A stretch of 30,899 nt of DNA, from the NCBI GenBank assembly GCA_964443885.1, contig CAYUES010000008.1, positions 1-30,899 of the forward strand, in the 5' to 3' direction. Below the pieces are notes generated by a model. It was not told where the DNA came from. It saw only the letters and a program-made list of their open reading frames with translations, and did no database searches. The translations under genes were made by a program, and so were the position numbers. Within the stretch, counting starts at the first letter, position 1, and the number at the start of each line of letters is the position of its first letter. Of the stretch, positions 1 to 6,305 are shown piece by piece. The DNA comes from OMIS01 sp964443885. Its GTDB lineage: Bacteria > Patescibacteriota > Microgenomatia > UBA1400 > PJMF01.

Positions 1-1
1 T

Positions 2-946
2 GCTTTCCAAAATCAAGTTGAAACCGAACTGCAAGCAGCGCAGAACTTTTTTTCACCTGAATATACGTTTTCACCAGCTGAACTCCAACAAATCCGCCGG
101 GAAGTCACCACTCGTATAGAGCGCCGACGAGCTAGCATGCCAGTCACTCCAGCTCAAGCTCCAGAGCCCAGCGCTGTTGCTCCAGTTGCACCTCCTATGG
201 AAAGTGTTGCAGAATCTGAGCCAGAAGTGGAGCAGACACCAGTGTCACTTGCTACAGTAGCAATCCAACCTGAACTAGCAGTTGATCTGCCAGAAACTGT
301 GGAAAAACCCGACACAGTATCAGTTCCAGCAGCTCCTGAAGCTAACCTGACGCCGGTTACCTCAATCATTGAGAGTGTGGGACAACGTGTCTTGCAGGCA
401 GGCATGCAAACACCCGAGAGCGCACTACAGCCAGTTTCGCTACTCACGAGTAACTTGAGAGTTTCTGAAAGCGGTGCCGTAGAATCGACCGGTGGTACTC
501 TAACAAGTGCAGATCAAATAATGCTTAACGTAGCGGCCGCGCTTGAAAATCGTAGATTCACTGCAGAAGAGTTAGCTACCATCCGTCAAGAAGTTAACAA
601 TCGCCTCAGTCGTCATAACCTCCTCTTAGAAATTGCAACAGTGATGGCTGGCAAACTGCCAGAAACAACAGATGTCCCTCAAGGTGATGCGTTTGATGAC
701 GTTCTGAGTAAATCAATCTATGATATTACGGCAGCTGGTTTAATTGGTAATTTAGACTTTCCACAAATCACCTTAAATACTGTTGAGCTCCAAATTGTGA
801 CGCAACACTTGAAAAATCGTTTGCAAGAACGGCAACTAAAGGCAGCAGCTGAATCTGGATCAGATCGTATTCAGGCGGAAGCAGCTCAGGAACAGAAGCC
901 AGGTTTCTTTAAACGATTATTTGGTTGGGGTAAAAAGTCAGCGTAA
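2..946 (+). CDS. Hypothetical protein with internal repeats, C-terminal part (5' truncated)
   Basis: The reading frame is already open at base 2, so the true start lies before the window. I recognise no family. A Pro/Ala/Val/Glu-rich low-complexity stretch separates related helical segments of the pattern F-x-x-x-E-L-x-x-I-R-x-E-V-x-x-R-x-x-R. Copies lie near bases 44-131 and 518-625, with a weaker third copy near 740-845. The protein ends in a basic, aromatic tail (KPGFFKRLFGWGKKSA) that could bind membrane or nucleic acid. No transmembrane segment is seen in the visible part. The gene converges on pgeF with a 49-bp gap that holds a small dyad (ACTAAC at 955-960, GTTAGT at 970-975) without a T-run. 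Coding status is well supported; function is unknown. Confidence 0.75.
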   Translation, partial: AFQNQVETELQAAQNFFSPEYTFSPAELQQIRREVTTRIERRRASMPVTPAQAPEPSAVAPVAPPMESVAESEPEVEQTPVSLATVAIQPELAVDLPETVEKPDTVSVPAAPEANLTPVTSIIESVGQRVLQAGMQTPESALQPVSLLTSNLRVSESGAVESTGGTLTSADQIMLNVAAALENRRFTAEELATIRQEVNNRLSRHNLLLEIATVMAGKLPETTDVPQGDAFDDVLSKSIYDITAAGLIGNLDFPQITLNTVELQIVTQHLKNRLQERQLKAAAESGSDRIQAEAAQEQKPGFFKRLFGWGKKSA

Positions 947-995
947 GTTTCTAAACTAACTGTCACCAGGTTAGTCGTCCCTGCCCTCATTCCCG

Positions 996-1628
996 TTATT
1001 CAGTCCGACAAATCACCGTGTAGTTCATCGGTACGCCTTTGCCAGTTCGGCGATATGAGTGAAAAAACTCACTCTCATGTGCCGTGCAGCGGTCGGCATA
1101 TTTAATTATAATTCGTTGTTCAGGAAAAACCTCGAGAGCTTGGGCGTGATTGGCTTGGAGTAAACTAAAGTGCTCGTCGGTTGTGGCATTAATCTGATAA
1201 CAACTTTCACAAATCGCTGGCCCAAATAGTAAATGGACATCTTTTTCAATTGAAAACTGTGTTTTTAGCAGTCGTAGAGTTTTCTTCAAGATATGTTGTT
1301 GGGTTCCCTGACGGCCAGCGTGGAGGGCGCCAATAACACCGCTTGGGTGCCAGATGACGATAGGCAGACAGTCAGCAGTCTTTATGGCCAAAGTAAGGTT
1401 GGGTAGCGCGGTCAGGACGGCATCGGTATCCAGAACAGTCGTTGTTGTGGCTTGTGAAATGATTTGACAGCTACTGCCGTGGGTTTGCTCAAGAAAAATG
1501 ATTGGTTTTGTTTGAAGTTCTGGATGTGGTGGCAACAGCGTGTGTGGCCGATTGCGATCAGCAGCTTGGCCAGTTTTGTAGGTGGTGGCGCTAACGATCG
1601 CTGGATCTGGAAACGTAAATGTAATCAT
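996..1628 (-). CDS. pgeF: PgeF/YfiH (DUF152, laccase-domain) family protein
   Basis: Members of this family act on purine nucleosides or peptidoglycan-editing intermediates through a zinc site built from His, Cys and His. The three expected motifs are present in order: QTHG (His), TADC (Cys) and LHAG (His). The late Cys/Arg-rich block is also present (CTAHESEFFHSYRR, then TGKG). The usual HAGWRGT is HAGRQGT here, so the conserved Trp is missing. I chose the ATG at 1628, giving 210 aa. A TTG eight codons upstream (1652) is in frame and sits 6 nt after a -10 box, so a leaderless TTG start cannot be excluded. No Shine-Dalgarno is evident. The gene follows tRNA-Met on the same strand and its promoter overlaps the tRNA 3' flank. 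Confidence 0.85.
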   Translation of the reverse strand: MITFTFPDPAIVSATTYKTGQAADRNRPHTLLPPHPELQTKPIIFLEQTHGSSCQIISQATTTTVLDTDAVLTALPNLTLAIKTADCLPIVIWHPSGVIGALHAGRQGTQQHILKKTLRLLKTQFSIEKDVHLLFGPAICESCYQINATTDEHFSLLQANHAQALEVFPEQRIIIKYADRCTAHESEFFHSYRRTGKGVPMNYTVICRTE

Positions 1629-1658
1629 GATTGGGCAGTCAGGTTTGTACAAGTGAAG

Positions 1659-1664
1659 ATTATA
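1659..1664 (-). promoter_or_regulatory. -10 box for pgeF
   Basis: TATAAT on the minus strand, just past the 3' end of the tRNA-Met gene. Transcription would begin near 1652, which coincides with the alternative TTG start and leaves a 24-nt leader to the preferred ATG. A -35 element would have to lie inside the tRNA gene. Confidence 0.5.
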
Positions 1665-1667
1665 CTG

Positions 1668-1741
1668 TAGCAGAGCTGGGATTCGAACCCAGGACCTTCG
1701 GTTTATGAATCCGATGCTCTAACCAACTGAGCTACCCTGCC
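1668..1741 (-). tRNA. tRNA-Met (CAT), elongator type
   Basis: A full cloverleaf can be drawn. The acceptor stem GGCAGGG pairs with CTCTGCT, with G-U at the first pair. The D-arm is GCTC/GAGC, the anticodon loop is TTCATAA with anticodon at 1705-1707, and the T-arm is CTGGG/CCCAG with loop TTCGAAT. The discriminator is A and the 3' CCA is not encoded. The anticodon stem TCGGA/ACCGA has an A-A mismatch at its loop-closing pair. It lacks the C1-A72 initiator mismatch. A CAU-reading tRNA-Ile2 needing lysidine is the alternative, but the body looks more like elongator Met. Confidence 0.9.
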
Positions 1742-1778
1742 ATGAATGGTACCTGTATTGTACCGCACAACGGCGCAA

Positions 1779-1787
1779 ATTATATCA
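1779..1787 (-). promoter_or_regulatory. Extended -10 promoter of tRNA-Met
   Basis: Minus-strand TGaTATAAT. Transcription should start near 1772, about 30 nt before the mature tRNA 5' end at 1741. No clear -35 is seen, consistent with an extended -10. Confidence 0.55.
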
Positions 1788-1826
1788 GGTTTTGACTTGA
1801 TGGTCAGGCTGAAAATGAAGTTTCTT

Positions 1827-1856
1827 TTGACTCCCACGCCAGGTATGGGGTATAAT
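1827..1856 (+). promoter_or_regulatory. Promoter of initiator tRNA
   Basis: TTGACT (1827-1832), 18-bp spacer, TATAAT (1851-1856). The predicted start is near 1863, giving a leader of about 36 nt that contains a small hairpin (TCAAGA 1866-1871 with TCTTGA 1877-1882) before the tRNA. Confidence 0.7.
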
Positions 1857-1898
1857 CGAAACTTCTCAAGATTTACTCTTGATTAAAATAAACGCACG

Positions 1899-1967
1899 CG
1901 CGGGGTAGTGTACGGTGCACGTGAGGCTCATAATCTCACAGGCTGGGTTCGACTCCCAGCCCCGCAA
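1899..1967 (+). tRNA. Initiator tRNA-fMet (CAT), shortened D-arm
   Basis: Acceptor CGCGGGG pairs with CCCCGCA, leaving the C1-A72 mismatch that marks bacterial initiator tRNA. The anticodon loop is CTCATAA, anticodon 1929-1931. The T-arm is CTGGG/CCCAG with loop TTCGACT; discriminator A; no encoded CCA. The molecule is only 69 nt: the D-arm is 13 nt (GTGT, ACGGT, GCAC), shorter than usual. The anticodon stem TGAGG/TCTCA lacks the three consecutive G-C pairs normally found in initiators, and the 11-24 pair is T-A rather than A-T. Identity rests on the acceptor stem and anticodon. Confidence 0.85.
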
Positions 1968-2031
1968 CATTGAAAAGAAGAGCTGTAACAGGCTCTTTTA
2001 ACTTCACTATAAAAATTCCATCTATATTCAA

Positions 2032-2040
2032 TGCTATTAT
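2032..2040 (+). promoter_or_regulatory. Extended -10 box, probable leaderless start
   Basis: TGcTATTAT, ending 7 nt before the ATG at 2048. The expected transcription start falls at or next to the start codon. Confidence 0.55.
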
Positions 2041-2047
2041 AGCTACC

Positions 2048-2836
2048 ATGTCTCTGCAAAAAAACACCGCACAAGTCTGGGATGAAGTCTGGAAAGATCC
2101 TGGTCTGTCTCGGGAAGATGAGCTGATTTTGGCTGCCGAAGCAGCAACGTTGCGTTGGCAGAAAATCAAGAAAGTTTTGCTCCAGGAATTCAAAACTTTA
2201 CAAAACCTCGAGGTTCTCGAAATTGGCTCGGGGATTGGTACCTATGCCGCGCTACTAGCCAGGGAAGGCGCCAAAGCCACACTTCTTGATTATTCGCCAG
2301 AAGCATTGATTAGAGCCAAGGAATTTTTTGCCTCAAATCAGTTGAAAGTAACCACTGTACAAGGTGATGCGCTCAACTTACCACCCAAGTTACACAAGAA
2401 AAAATTCGATATTTCAATTTCGATAGGATTGAATGAACATTTTACAGGTAAAAAACGCTTGCAAATTAATAAAGTTCATGTAGATGTTTTGAAGAAAAAT
2501 GGTATCGCCATTATCGATGTGCCGAATGCCTATAATCCGCCCTATCGGATTTTTAAGTTTCTTTCAGAGCTGTTGGGAACTTGGAAGTTTGGCGAAGAGT
2601 ATCCGTACACGCGCAGCGAATTACTCGAGATAGGAGAACAAATTAATGGCAAGTTTCTGGCACTTTTTGGGGATGAGTTCTATAGCTCGATCAAGTTTTT
2701 ACTGCCAGCCAACTTTTTACGTCGCTGGTTTGGGGTGGGGATTCCGCTTTCAAAAAACCAAATTCGCAAGCAAAACCCAAGTTTTCTTGACGATACTTTG
2801 GGATACTCATTAATTTTGATGCTCCAGAAGAGGTGA
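2048..2836 (+). CDS. Class I SAM-dependent methyltransferase
   Basis: A 262-aa protein with a Rossmann-type SAM-binding core. Motif I is LEIGSGIGTYAALLA, followed by an acidic motif II (LLDYS) and the motif around QGDALNLP; an FDISIS strand precedes a Phe-rich post-core region. This fits the broad Methyltransf_11/25 class; the substrate cannot be read from the sequence. An in-frame TTG at 1970 would start 3 nt after the tRNA, but the ATG at 2048 is preferred because an extended -10 box sits 7 nt before it and the methyltransferase fold begins after it. The stop is TGA, showing that TGA is not recoded here. It converges on the minus-strand septum-initiator gene. Confidence 0.85.
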   Translation: MSLQKNTAQVWDEVWKDPGLSREDELILAAEAATLRWQKIKKVLLQEFKTLQNLEVLEIGSGIGTYAALLAREGAKATLLDYSPEALIRAKEFFASNQLKVTTVQGDALNLPPKLHKKKFDISISIGLNEHFTGKKRLQINKVHVDVLKKNGIAIIDVPNAYNPPYRIFKFLSELLGTWKFGEEYPYTRSELLEIGEQINGKFLALFGDEFYSSIKFLLPANFLRRWFGVGIPLSKNQIRKQNPSFLDDTLGYSLILMLQKR

Positions 2837-2904
2837 AGAGTAACCTTTACTGTAAAAGTTGGATGCCAGTTAGCTACAAAACTCCAATTTCTTTTGAGAA
2901 AAAC

Positions 2905-3258
2905 TTACAATAATACTTTTTTCCAGGCCTCCCACGGGGTGTCAGTAGTCGGTGCTTCTGTTGTAATTTCAACTTCCAACTCAGATGTGGGCAACTGAAC
3001 CACGTACTCTCCAGTTTTTTGCAGTAATAGCTCGTTTCTGATGATTTTTTCCTTGGAAAGATCAGTACTAGCATCTCCCAATTGTTGTTGTAAACTAGTA
3101 ACTTCTGTCTCGAGTTGTTGCGTTTGTTCTGCTAAACTCTGAAGTGTCCCAACAGAAGTATGAGCAGTTTGCGCATTTCTATCTAGAGAAACGAAAAAAA
3201 TGATGGCAACCGCTGTGCAGAGCGCAATTACGAGCGGATGAGAGAGCAGTCTTTGCAT
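2905..3258 (-). CDS. FtsB/DivIC-like septum formation initiator protein
   Basis: A 117-aa protein with a short cytoplasmic N-terminus, one membrane segment (about residues 8-25) and a coiled coil (about 38-75, Leu/Gln/Glu-rich). The EKIIRNELLLQKTGEYVVQLP-type segment typical of the DivIC/FtsB group in these bacteria follows. It ends in a Trp-containing tail (PWEAWKKVLL) after a Thr/Glu-rich linker. In other bacteria such proteins link FtsL and FtsQ in the division complex. The start is supported by GAGGGGA about 10 nt upstream. The Xer recombinase is transcribed divergently, so two chromosome-end and division functions sit back to back. Confidence 0.75.
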   Translation of the reverse strand: MQRLLSHPLVIALCTAVAIIFFVSLDRNAQTAHTSVGTLQSLAEQTQQLETEVTSLQQQLGDASTDLSKEKIIRNELLLQKTGEYVVQLPTSELEVEITTEAPTTDTPWEAWKKVLL

Positions 3259-3281
3259 TGCTAAAAATCCCCTCTTATGAT

Positions 3282-3287
3282 ATTATA
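3282..3287 (-). promoter_or_regulatory. -10 box for the septum-initiator gene
   Basis: TATAAT on the minus strand. It leaves a leader of about 17 nt that contains the GAGGGG ribosome-binding site. No good -35 is visible. Confidence 0.5.
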
Positions 3288-3388
3288 AGTCCTGCAAATT
3301 AGGTTATTACTGCTTTGTACACACTTGATTGTACTCAAGCTGGTTTAGTTTGCATAGAGAAGTAAATTAGAGTAATTAGAAAGAAGTT

Positions 3389-4264
3389 ATGGATTCGACT
3401 ACAACACTGCGAGACGCACATGGACAGTTCGTTGATTCTTTAAAGCAAGCTGCCAAAGCTCATGCTACGGTTATTGCCTACAGTAAAGATATTGAACAAC
3501 TTTTAGATTTTGTCGAACGCGAAAAGAACAAGAAAAATGCCGTTGAAGTCACTGATGAAGACATTGAAGAGTTTAAAGAACTTCTCAAAAAACAACGCTA
3601 TACAGGTAAATCAATCTCTCGCAAAATCAACTCAATCAAAGCATTTTTCCGTTACCTCCAAAACCAAGGTGCGATTGAAGAAAATCCAGCTGACATCATC
3701 ACTCACCCAAAATACGATCAATCTCCACCTCGCATCCTGAGTAAAACCGAGTACCGCGCTTTGCGTGATGCTTGCCGAGGTGATGCCCGGATGGCTGCTG
3801 TTGTTGAGCTGTTGCTCCAAACAGGTATGCGCATTAGTGAGCTGGCTGCTTTGCAAGTCCAGGATGTTGATTTAGATCGCAATGTGATTACGGTGCAACC
3901 TCAAGAAGCTCGTGGCGCTCGCCGCGTGCCTTTGAATGCCGCTGCCAAACAATCGGTGATGGACTACATGGCAGTTCGCCCTCGTGCTCGAGAGAAAACT
4001 ATGTTCCTTACCAAGACGTGCCGACCATTTTTGGTGCGTAACATTCGCACTGCTCTTGATCGCTACTTCCGTCTGGCTGGCATTAAAGATGCAAAAGTGA
4101 ACGACCTTCGTCACACCTTCATCGTTGAGCAGCTCAAGGCTGGCACTCCATTGGTCTATATTTCTCAATTAGTTGGTCACAAACGCATTACTACAACTGA
4201 AAAATACCTCAAGTTGATCGAGGCTCCAGACATGCAGCCAAATATTCAAATTGAAGAGCTGTAG
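3389..4264 (+). CDS. XerC/XerD-like tyrosine recombinase
   Basis: A 291-aa, two-domain tyrosine recombinase: an N-terminal SAM-like DNA-binding domain (about 10-95) and a catalytic domain (about 115-280). Visible catalytic positions are Arg148 (TGMRISE), Arg241 and His242 (NDLRHTF), His264 (LVGHKR) and nucleophile Tyr273 (TTEKYLKL). The first His of the usual H-x-x-R box is Asn238, and the usual Lys of the beta-hairpin appears as Arg (EARGARRVPL, 173-182). Size and lack of phage neighbours suggest the chromosomal dimer-resolution enzyme rather than an integrase. It is the only one in the window, so it may act as a single-Xer system. An AGAAAGAAG ribosome-binding site precedes the ATG. Confidence 0.88.
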   Translation: MDSTTTLRDAHGQFVDSLKQAAKAHATVIAYSKDIEQLLDFVEREKNKKNAVEVTDEDIEEFKELLKKQRYTGKSISRKINSIKAFFRYLQNQGAIEENPADIITHPKYDQSPPRILSKTEYRALRDACRGDARMAAVVELLLQTGMRISELAALQVQDVDLDRNVITVQPQEARGARRVPLNAAAKQSVMDYMAVRPRAREKTMFLTKTCRPFLVRNIRTALDRYFRLAGIKDAKVNDLRHTFIVEQLKAGTPLVYISQLVGHKRITTTEKYLKLIEAPDMQPNIQIEEL

Positions 4265-4276
4265 ACTCTAGGTTAG

Positions 4277-4294
4277 AAAAAACTGAAGTTTTTT
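4277..4294 (+). terminator. Bidirectional-looking hairpin after xer
   Basis: AAAAAAC (4277-4283) pairs with GTTTTTT (4288-4294) around a TGAA loop. The stem is A-T rich and so weak, but its place right after the xer stop and the T-tract fit a terminator. Confidence 0.45.
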
Positions 4295-4334
4295 ACAAAT
4301 TTTTATAAAAATACTACAAACTCTAAACGCCTGC

Positions 4335-4362
4335 TTGGTTCTTTCATCTTTTTGCGTATAAT
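4335..4362 (+). promoter_or_regulatory. Promoter of the trpS leader
   Basis: TTGGTT (4335-4340), 16-bp spacer, perfect TATAAT (4357-4362). The predicted start is about 4369, one or two bases before the ATG of the leader peptide. Confidence 0.7.
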
Positions 4363-4370
4363 AGTGCGCA

Positions 4371-4421
4371 ATGTCACAGACGTTCCTTTCACAATTTTCT
4401 TGGTGGCGACTCTCAAATTAA
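4371..4421 (+). CDS. Candidate trpS leader peptide with tandem Trp codons
   Basis: ATG to TAA encodes MSQTFLSQFSWWRLSN, 16 residues with adjacent TGG codons at 4401-4406. Trp is the rarest residue, so two in a row in a 16-codon ORF placed between a promoter, alternative hairpins and trpS is unlikely to be chance. The ATG lies 8 nt after the -10 box, so it would be translated from a leaderless or nearly leaderless RNA, as other genes here appear to be. A ribosome halted on the Trp codons would cover the segment at 4409-4414. One finishing at the stop would cover 4423-4430. The peptide itself is probably not functional. Confidence 0.72.
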   Translation: MSQTFLSQFSWWRLSN

Positions 4422-4474
4422 GGCGAGAGTATTTTTGCAGTTCAGAATACACCTCGCGACGACGAGGTTTTTTT
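4409..4474 (+). promoter_or_regulatory. Trp-responsive transcription attenuator of trpS
   Basis: Four segments give mutually exclusive structures. Segment 1 ACTCTC (4409-4414) pairs with GAGAGT (4425-4430). Segment 2 GCGAGAGT (4423-4430) can instead pair with segment 3 ACCTCGC (4451-4457), seven pairs with one bulged A. Segment 3 ACCTCG (4451-4456) pairs with segment 4 CGAGGT (4463-4468), followed by T7 (4468-4474), an intrinsic terminator. The logic matches classic trp-type attenuation: stalling on Trp codons frees segment 2 for the 2:3 antiterminator, while full translation lets 3:4 terminate. A caveat is a second extended -10 (TGcTACAAT, 4484-4492) after the terminator. Confidence 0.72.
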
Positions 4475-4503
4475 ATAATTTATTGCTACAATAAGAAAGA
4501 ACT

Positions 4504-5598
4504 ATGACTACTACACAAACAACAACACAAACTGAAAAATCAAATAATGGACAAAAAAGAGTCCTCTCAGGAATTCGCGCGACCGGTCGCTTACATCTTG
4601 GCAACTATCTGGGTGCTGTCAAAGGCATGCTTGCCCTCCAAGCAGATCCAGAGATTGAAACTTTGTACATGGTGGCGGATATTCATACGCTCACGACACC
4701 ATATAAAGTTGAAGAACTGCGCATTAACCGCCGCGAGGTAATTTTGGACTATCTTTCTGCAGGTCTAGATCCCGAGAAATCAATCATTTTTCAACAAGCA
4801 ATGGTGCCTGAACACACCGAGTTGGCTTTTTATTTTTCGTCAGTCATGAATATTGCCCGCATGCAACACTTGCCGACATTTAAAGATAAGGTGAAGCAGT
4901 ATCCAGATCATGCCACGATGGCGCTTTTAAACTATCCAATTCTAATGAGTGCGGATATTTTGATCTATAAAGCTGGATTGGTACCTGTTGGCATCGATCA
5001 AGAGCCCCATCTGGAAGTTGCTCGCGAAGTGGCGCGCAAATTTAATGAGCAGTTTGGAACCGACTTCCCTGAGCCAGTGCGCTTTGCAACAGAAGGTGAG
5101 TACGTTCCATCTTTAAAAGGTGAAGGCAAGATGAGTAAAAGTGTCGAGGGTAGTTTTATTAACTTGACTGATTCTTTGGCAGATCTGGAAAAACGTCTTT
5201 CAAGTGCGCCAACTGATTCTGGAAAGGGGCGAATTGAAGCTCCAGAGGATGCAGCTGCTGGCGCAGTAGCTAAAGCCCAACCTCGCTACTTTGATCAATC
5301 GGGGGCAGAATCACCAGGTGTTGCTAATCTGCTTAGTTTTGTCAAGCTTTTTGAAGGTGCAGAGAAACGAACGTACTATGACGATTTATATCAGGGCAGC
5401 GGAGTTCGTTTTGGGGATTTGAAAAAAGAACTGGCGCAAGCAATCTTTACAGAACTAGAACCAATTCAAGCAAAACGCCGAGAACTTGAGAACAATAAAC
5501 CATACGTTGACTCAGTTATTGAAACTGGGGCAGCTCGCGCACGTGCCATTGCTGGTGAAACTGTGAAACAAGTACGAGAGGCAATGGGGTTAGGCTAA
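4504..5598 (+). CDS. trpS: Tryptophanyl-tRNA synthetase
   Basis: Charges tRNA-Trp with tryptophan using ATP. The protein is 364 aa, near the family norm, with a short Thr/Gln-rich N-terminal tail. The class I signatures are clear: the HIGH-equivalent in RATGRLHLGNYLGAV (HLGN at 31-34) and KMSKS at 209-213. The MVADIHTLT and PVGIDQEPHLEVAR segments are also typical of TrpRS. An AAGAAAG ribosome-binding site lies just upstream of the ATG. The gene is preceded by the Trp-codon leader and terminator, so its expression is probably tuned to charged tRNA-Trp. A small membrane-protein gene starts 2 nt after its stop and is likely co-transcribed. Confidence 0.97.
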   Translation: MTTTQTTTQTEKSNNGQKRVLSGIRATGRLHLGNYLGAVKGMLALQADPEIETLYMVADIHTLTTPYKVEELRINRREVILDYLSAGLDPEKSIIFQQAMVPEHTELAFYFSSVMNIARMQHLPTFKDKVKQYPDHATMALLNYPILMSADILIYKAGLVPVGIDQEPHLEVAREVARKFNEQFGTDFPEPVRFATEGEYVPSLKGEGKMSKSVEGSFINLTDSLADLEKRLSSAPTDSGKGRIEAPEDAAAGAVAKAQPRYFDQSGAESPGVANLLSFVKLFEGAEKRTYYDDLYQGSGVRFGDLKKELAQAIFTELEPIQAKRRELENNKPYVDSVIETGAARARAIAGETVKQVREAMGLG

Positions 5599-5600
5599 TC

Positions 5601-5822
5601 ATGGTGACTGCTGAAGTTTCTACTCAAGGGGAAGAGCGAAGCAGAGTTGATTGGTTACAAAGATTTTTGGCCGTTGCTGGAGCTATTGGTGCTGTAGCTG
5701 CTACATTGTGGTTAATAAAGCAACACAATGACTACAGTAGTAATACAAATCAAGAAAAAGATTTTGCATTCAGTACGCATGATGAAAGTGTTTTGAATTT
5801 ATATCTGCTTACTCGAGAATAG
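5601..5822 (+). CDS. Small single-pass membrane protein
   Basis: A 73-aa product starting 2 nt after the trpS stop, so probably translated from the same mRNA. It has a charged N-terminus (about 1-20), one hydrophobic segment LQRFLAVAGAIGAVAATLWL (about 19-38) and a polar, Asn/Asp/Glu-rich tail. No family is recognised. The hydrophobic segment resembles that of the next small gene (LRTFIAVLSAAGVAVSAIML), and both are about 73 residues, so they may be distant duplicates. Coding status rests on the clean start, tight spacing and sensible topology. Confidence 0.55.
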   Translation: MVTAEVSTQGEERSRVDWLQRFLAVAGAIGAVAATLWLIKQHNDYSSNTNQEKDFAFSTHDESVLNLYLLTRE

Positions 5823-5908
5823 CCAACAAAGTAACTCCAATTACATGCAACTTCACATCAAACCCAAGGTTTGTATACCTATTTACTGTACAACTCCATA
5901 AATTGGAG

Positions 5909-5967
5909 TACAATCAAGTTAGTTCCTTCAGTTAACCTTCTTTTAAAGACCGTATAGCGGTTTTTTT
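5909..5967 (+). promoter_or_regulatory. Promoter-like box followed by a terminator hairpin
   Basis: TACAAT (5909-5914) follows a dyad, ACTCCA/TGGAGT, whose left arm also occurs upstream near 5834. A terminator follows: ACCG (5949-5952) with CGGT (5958-5961), extended by A-T and G-T pairs, and T7 (5961-5967). The hairpin can end the trpS-5601 transcript. If the TACAAT box is active, it would also yield an RNA of about 47 nt. No leader ORF is seen. Confidence 0.45.
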
Positions 5968-6011
5968 GTTGGGTTGGCGATGGGAAAGTATTTAGGAGAG
6001 ATAAAGGAAAT

Positions 6012-6236
6012 ATGCGATTCGCCGGTACTGAAAAATTTATTCCAGAGTTTGCTCCGTTGCGAACATTCATTGCTGTCTTGAGTGCAGCAGGTGTAGCAGT
6101 ATCAGCAATTATGCTTTTAACTTCTAAGGAAAAAAACCCATCTGATGAATCATTTGAAGTAGCAGTACTTGGTAAAAAACCAAATCGTACAGCCTTAAGT
6201 AATACAGCATTTAATCAGGTTATAAGAGAAATTTAA
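6012..6236 (+). CDS. Small single-pass membrane protein
   Basis: A 74-aa protein with a good ribosome-binding region (AGGAG and AAAGGAAAT before the ATG). It has one hydrophobic segment at about residues 17-37, then a Lys/Glu/Asn-rich tail. No family is recognised. Its size, topology and the pattern of its hydrophobic stretch resemble the small gene after trpS, suggesting an old duplication. A terminator lies between the two, so they are separate units. Confidence 0.6.
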   Translation: MRFAGTEKFIPEFAPLRTFIAVLSAAGVAVSAIMLLTSKEKNPSDESFEVAVLGKKPNRTALSNTAFNQVIREI

Positions 6237-6263
6237 CTAGGAATCGTAAAGCTGTTAATAGGA

Positions 6264-6269
6264 TATACT
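6264..6269 (+). promoter_or_regulatory. -10 box for the tRNA-binding protein gene
   Basis: TATACT, with predicted transcription start near 6277 and an AAGAAAG site ahead of the ATG at 6306. No convincing -35. Confidence 0.4.
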
Positions 6270-6305
6270 ATTAGTCAGTCCCAGCAACTATAAAGAAAGC
6301 ACCCA

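Noticed and set aside
154..447. Minus-strand ORF of 97 codons
   Set aside because: Ser/Gly/Thr-rich reading of the complementary strand of a low-complexity coding region; an antisense artefact.
955..975. Terminator between the first gene and pgeF
   Set aside because: The ACTAAC/GTTAGT dyad has no T-run on either strand.
2834..2836. TGA recoded as glycine, as in some Patescibacteria
   Set aside because: The methyltransferase ends in TGA after a complete domain, and no internal TGA is needed in any long gene.
3389..4264. Prophage or integron integrase
   Set aside because: No phage genes, attachment repeats or cassettes nearby; size and neighbours fit chromosomal Xer.
4401..4430. T-box riboswitch at trpS (GGTGGC resembles the T-box core)
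   Set aside because: The predicted transcript is too short upstream for a stem I, and the TGGTGGC is explained by in-frame tandem Trp codons.
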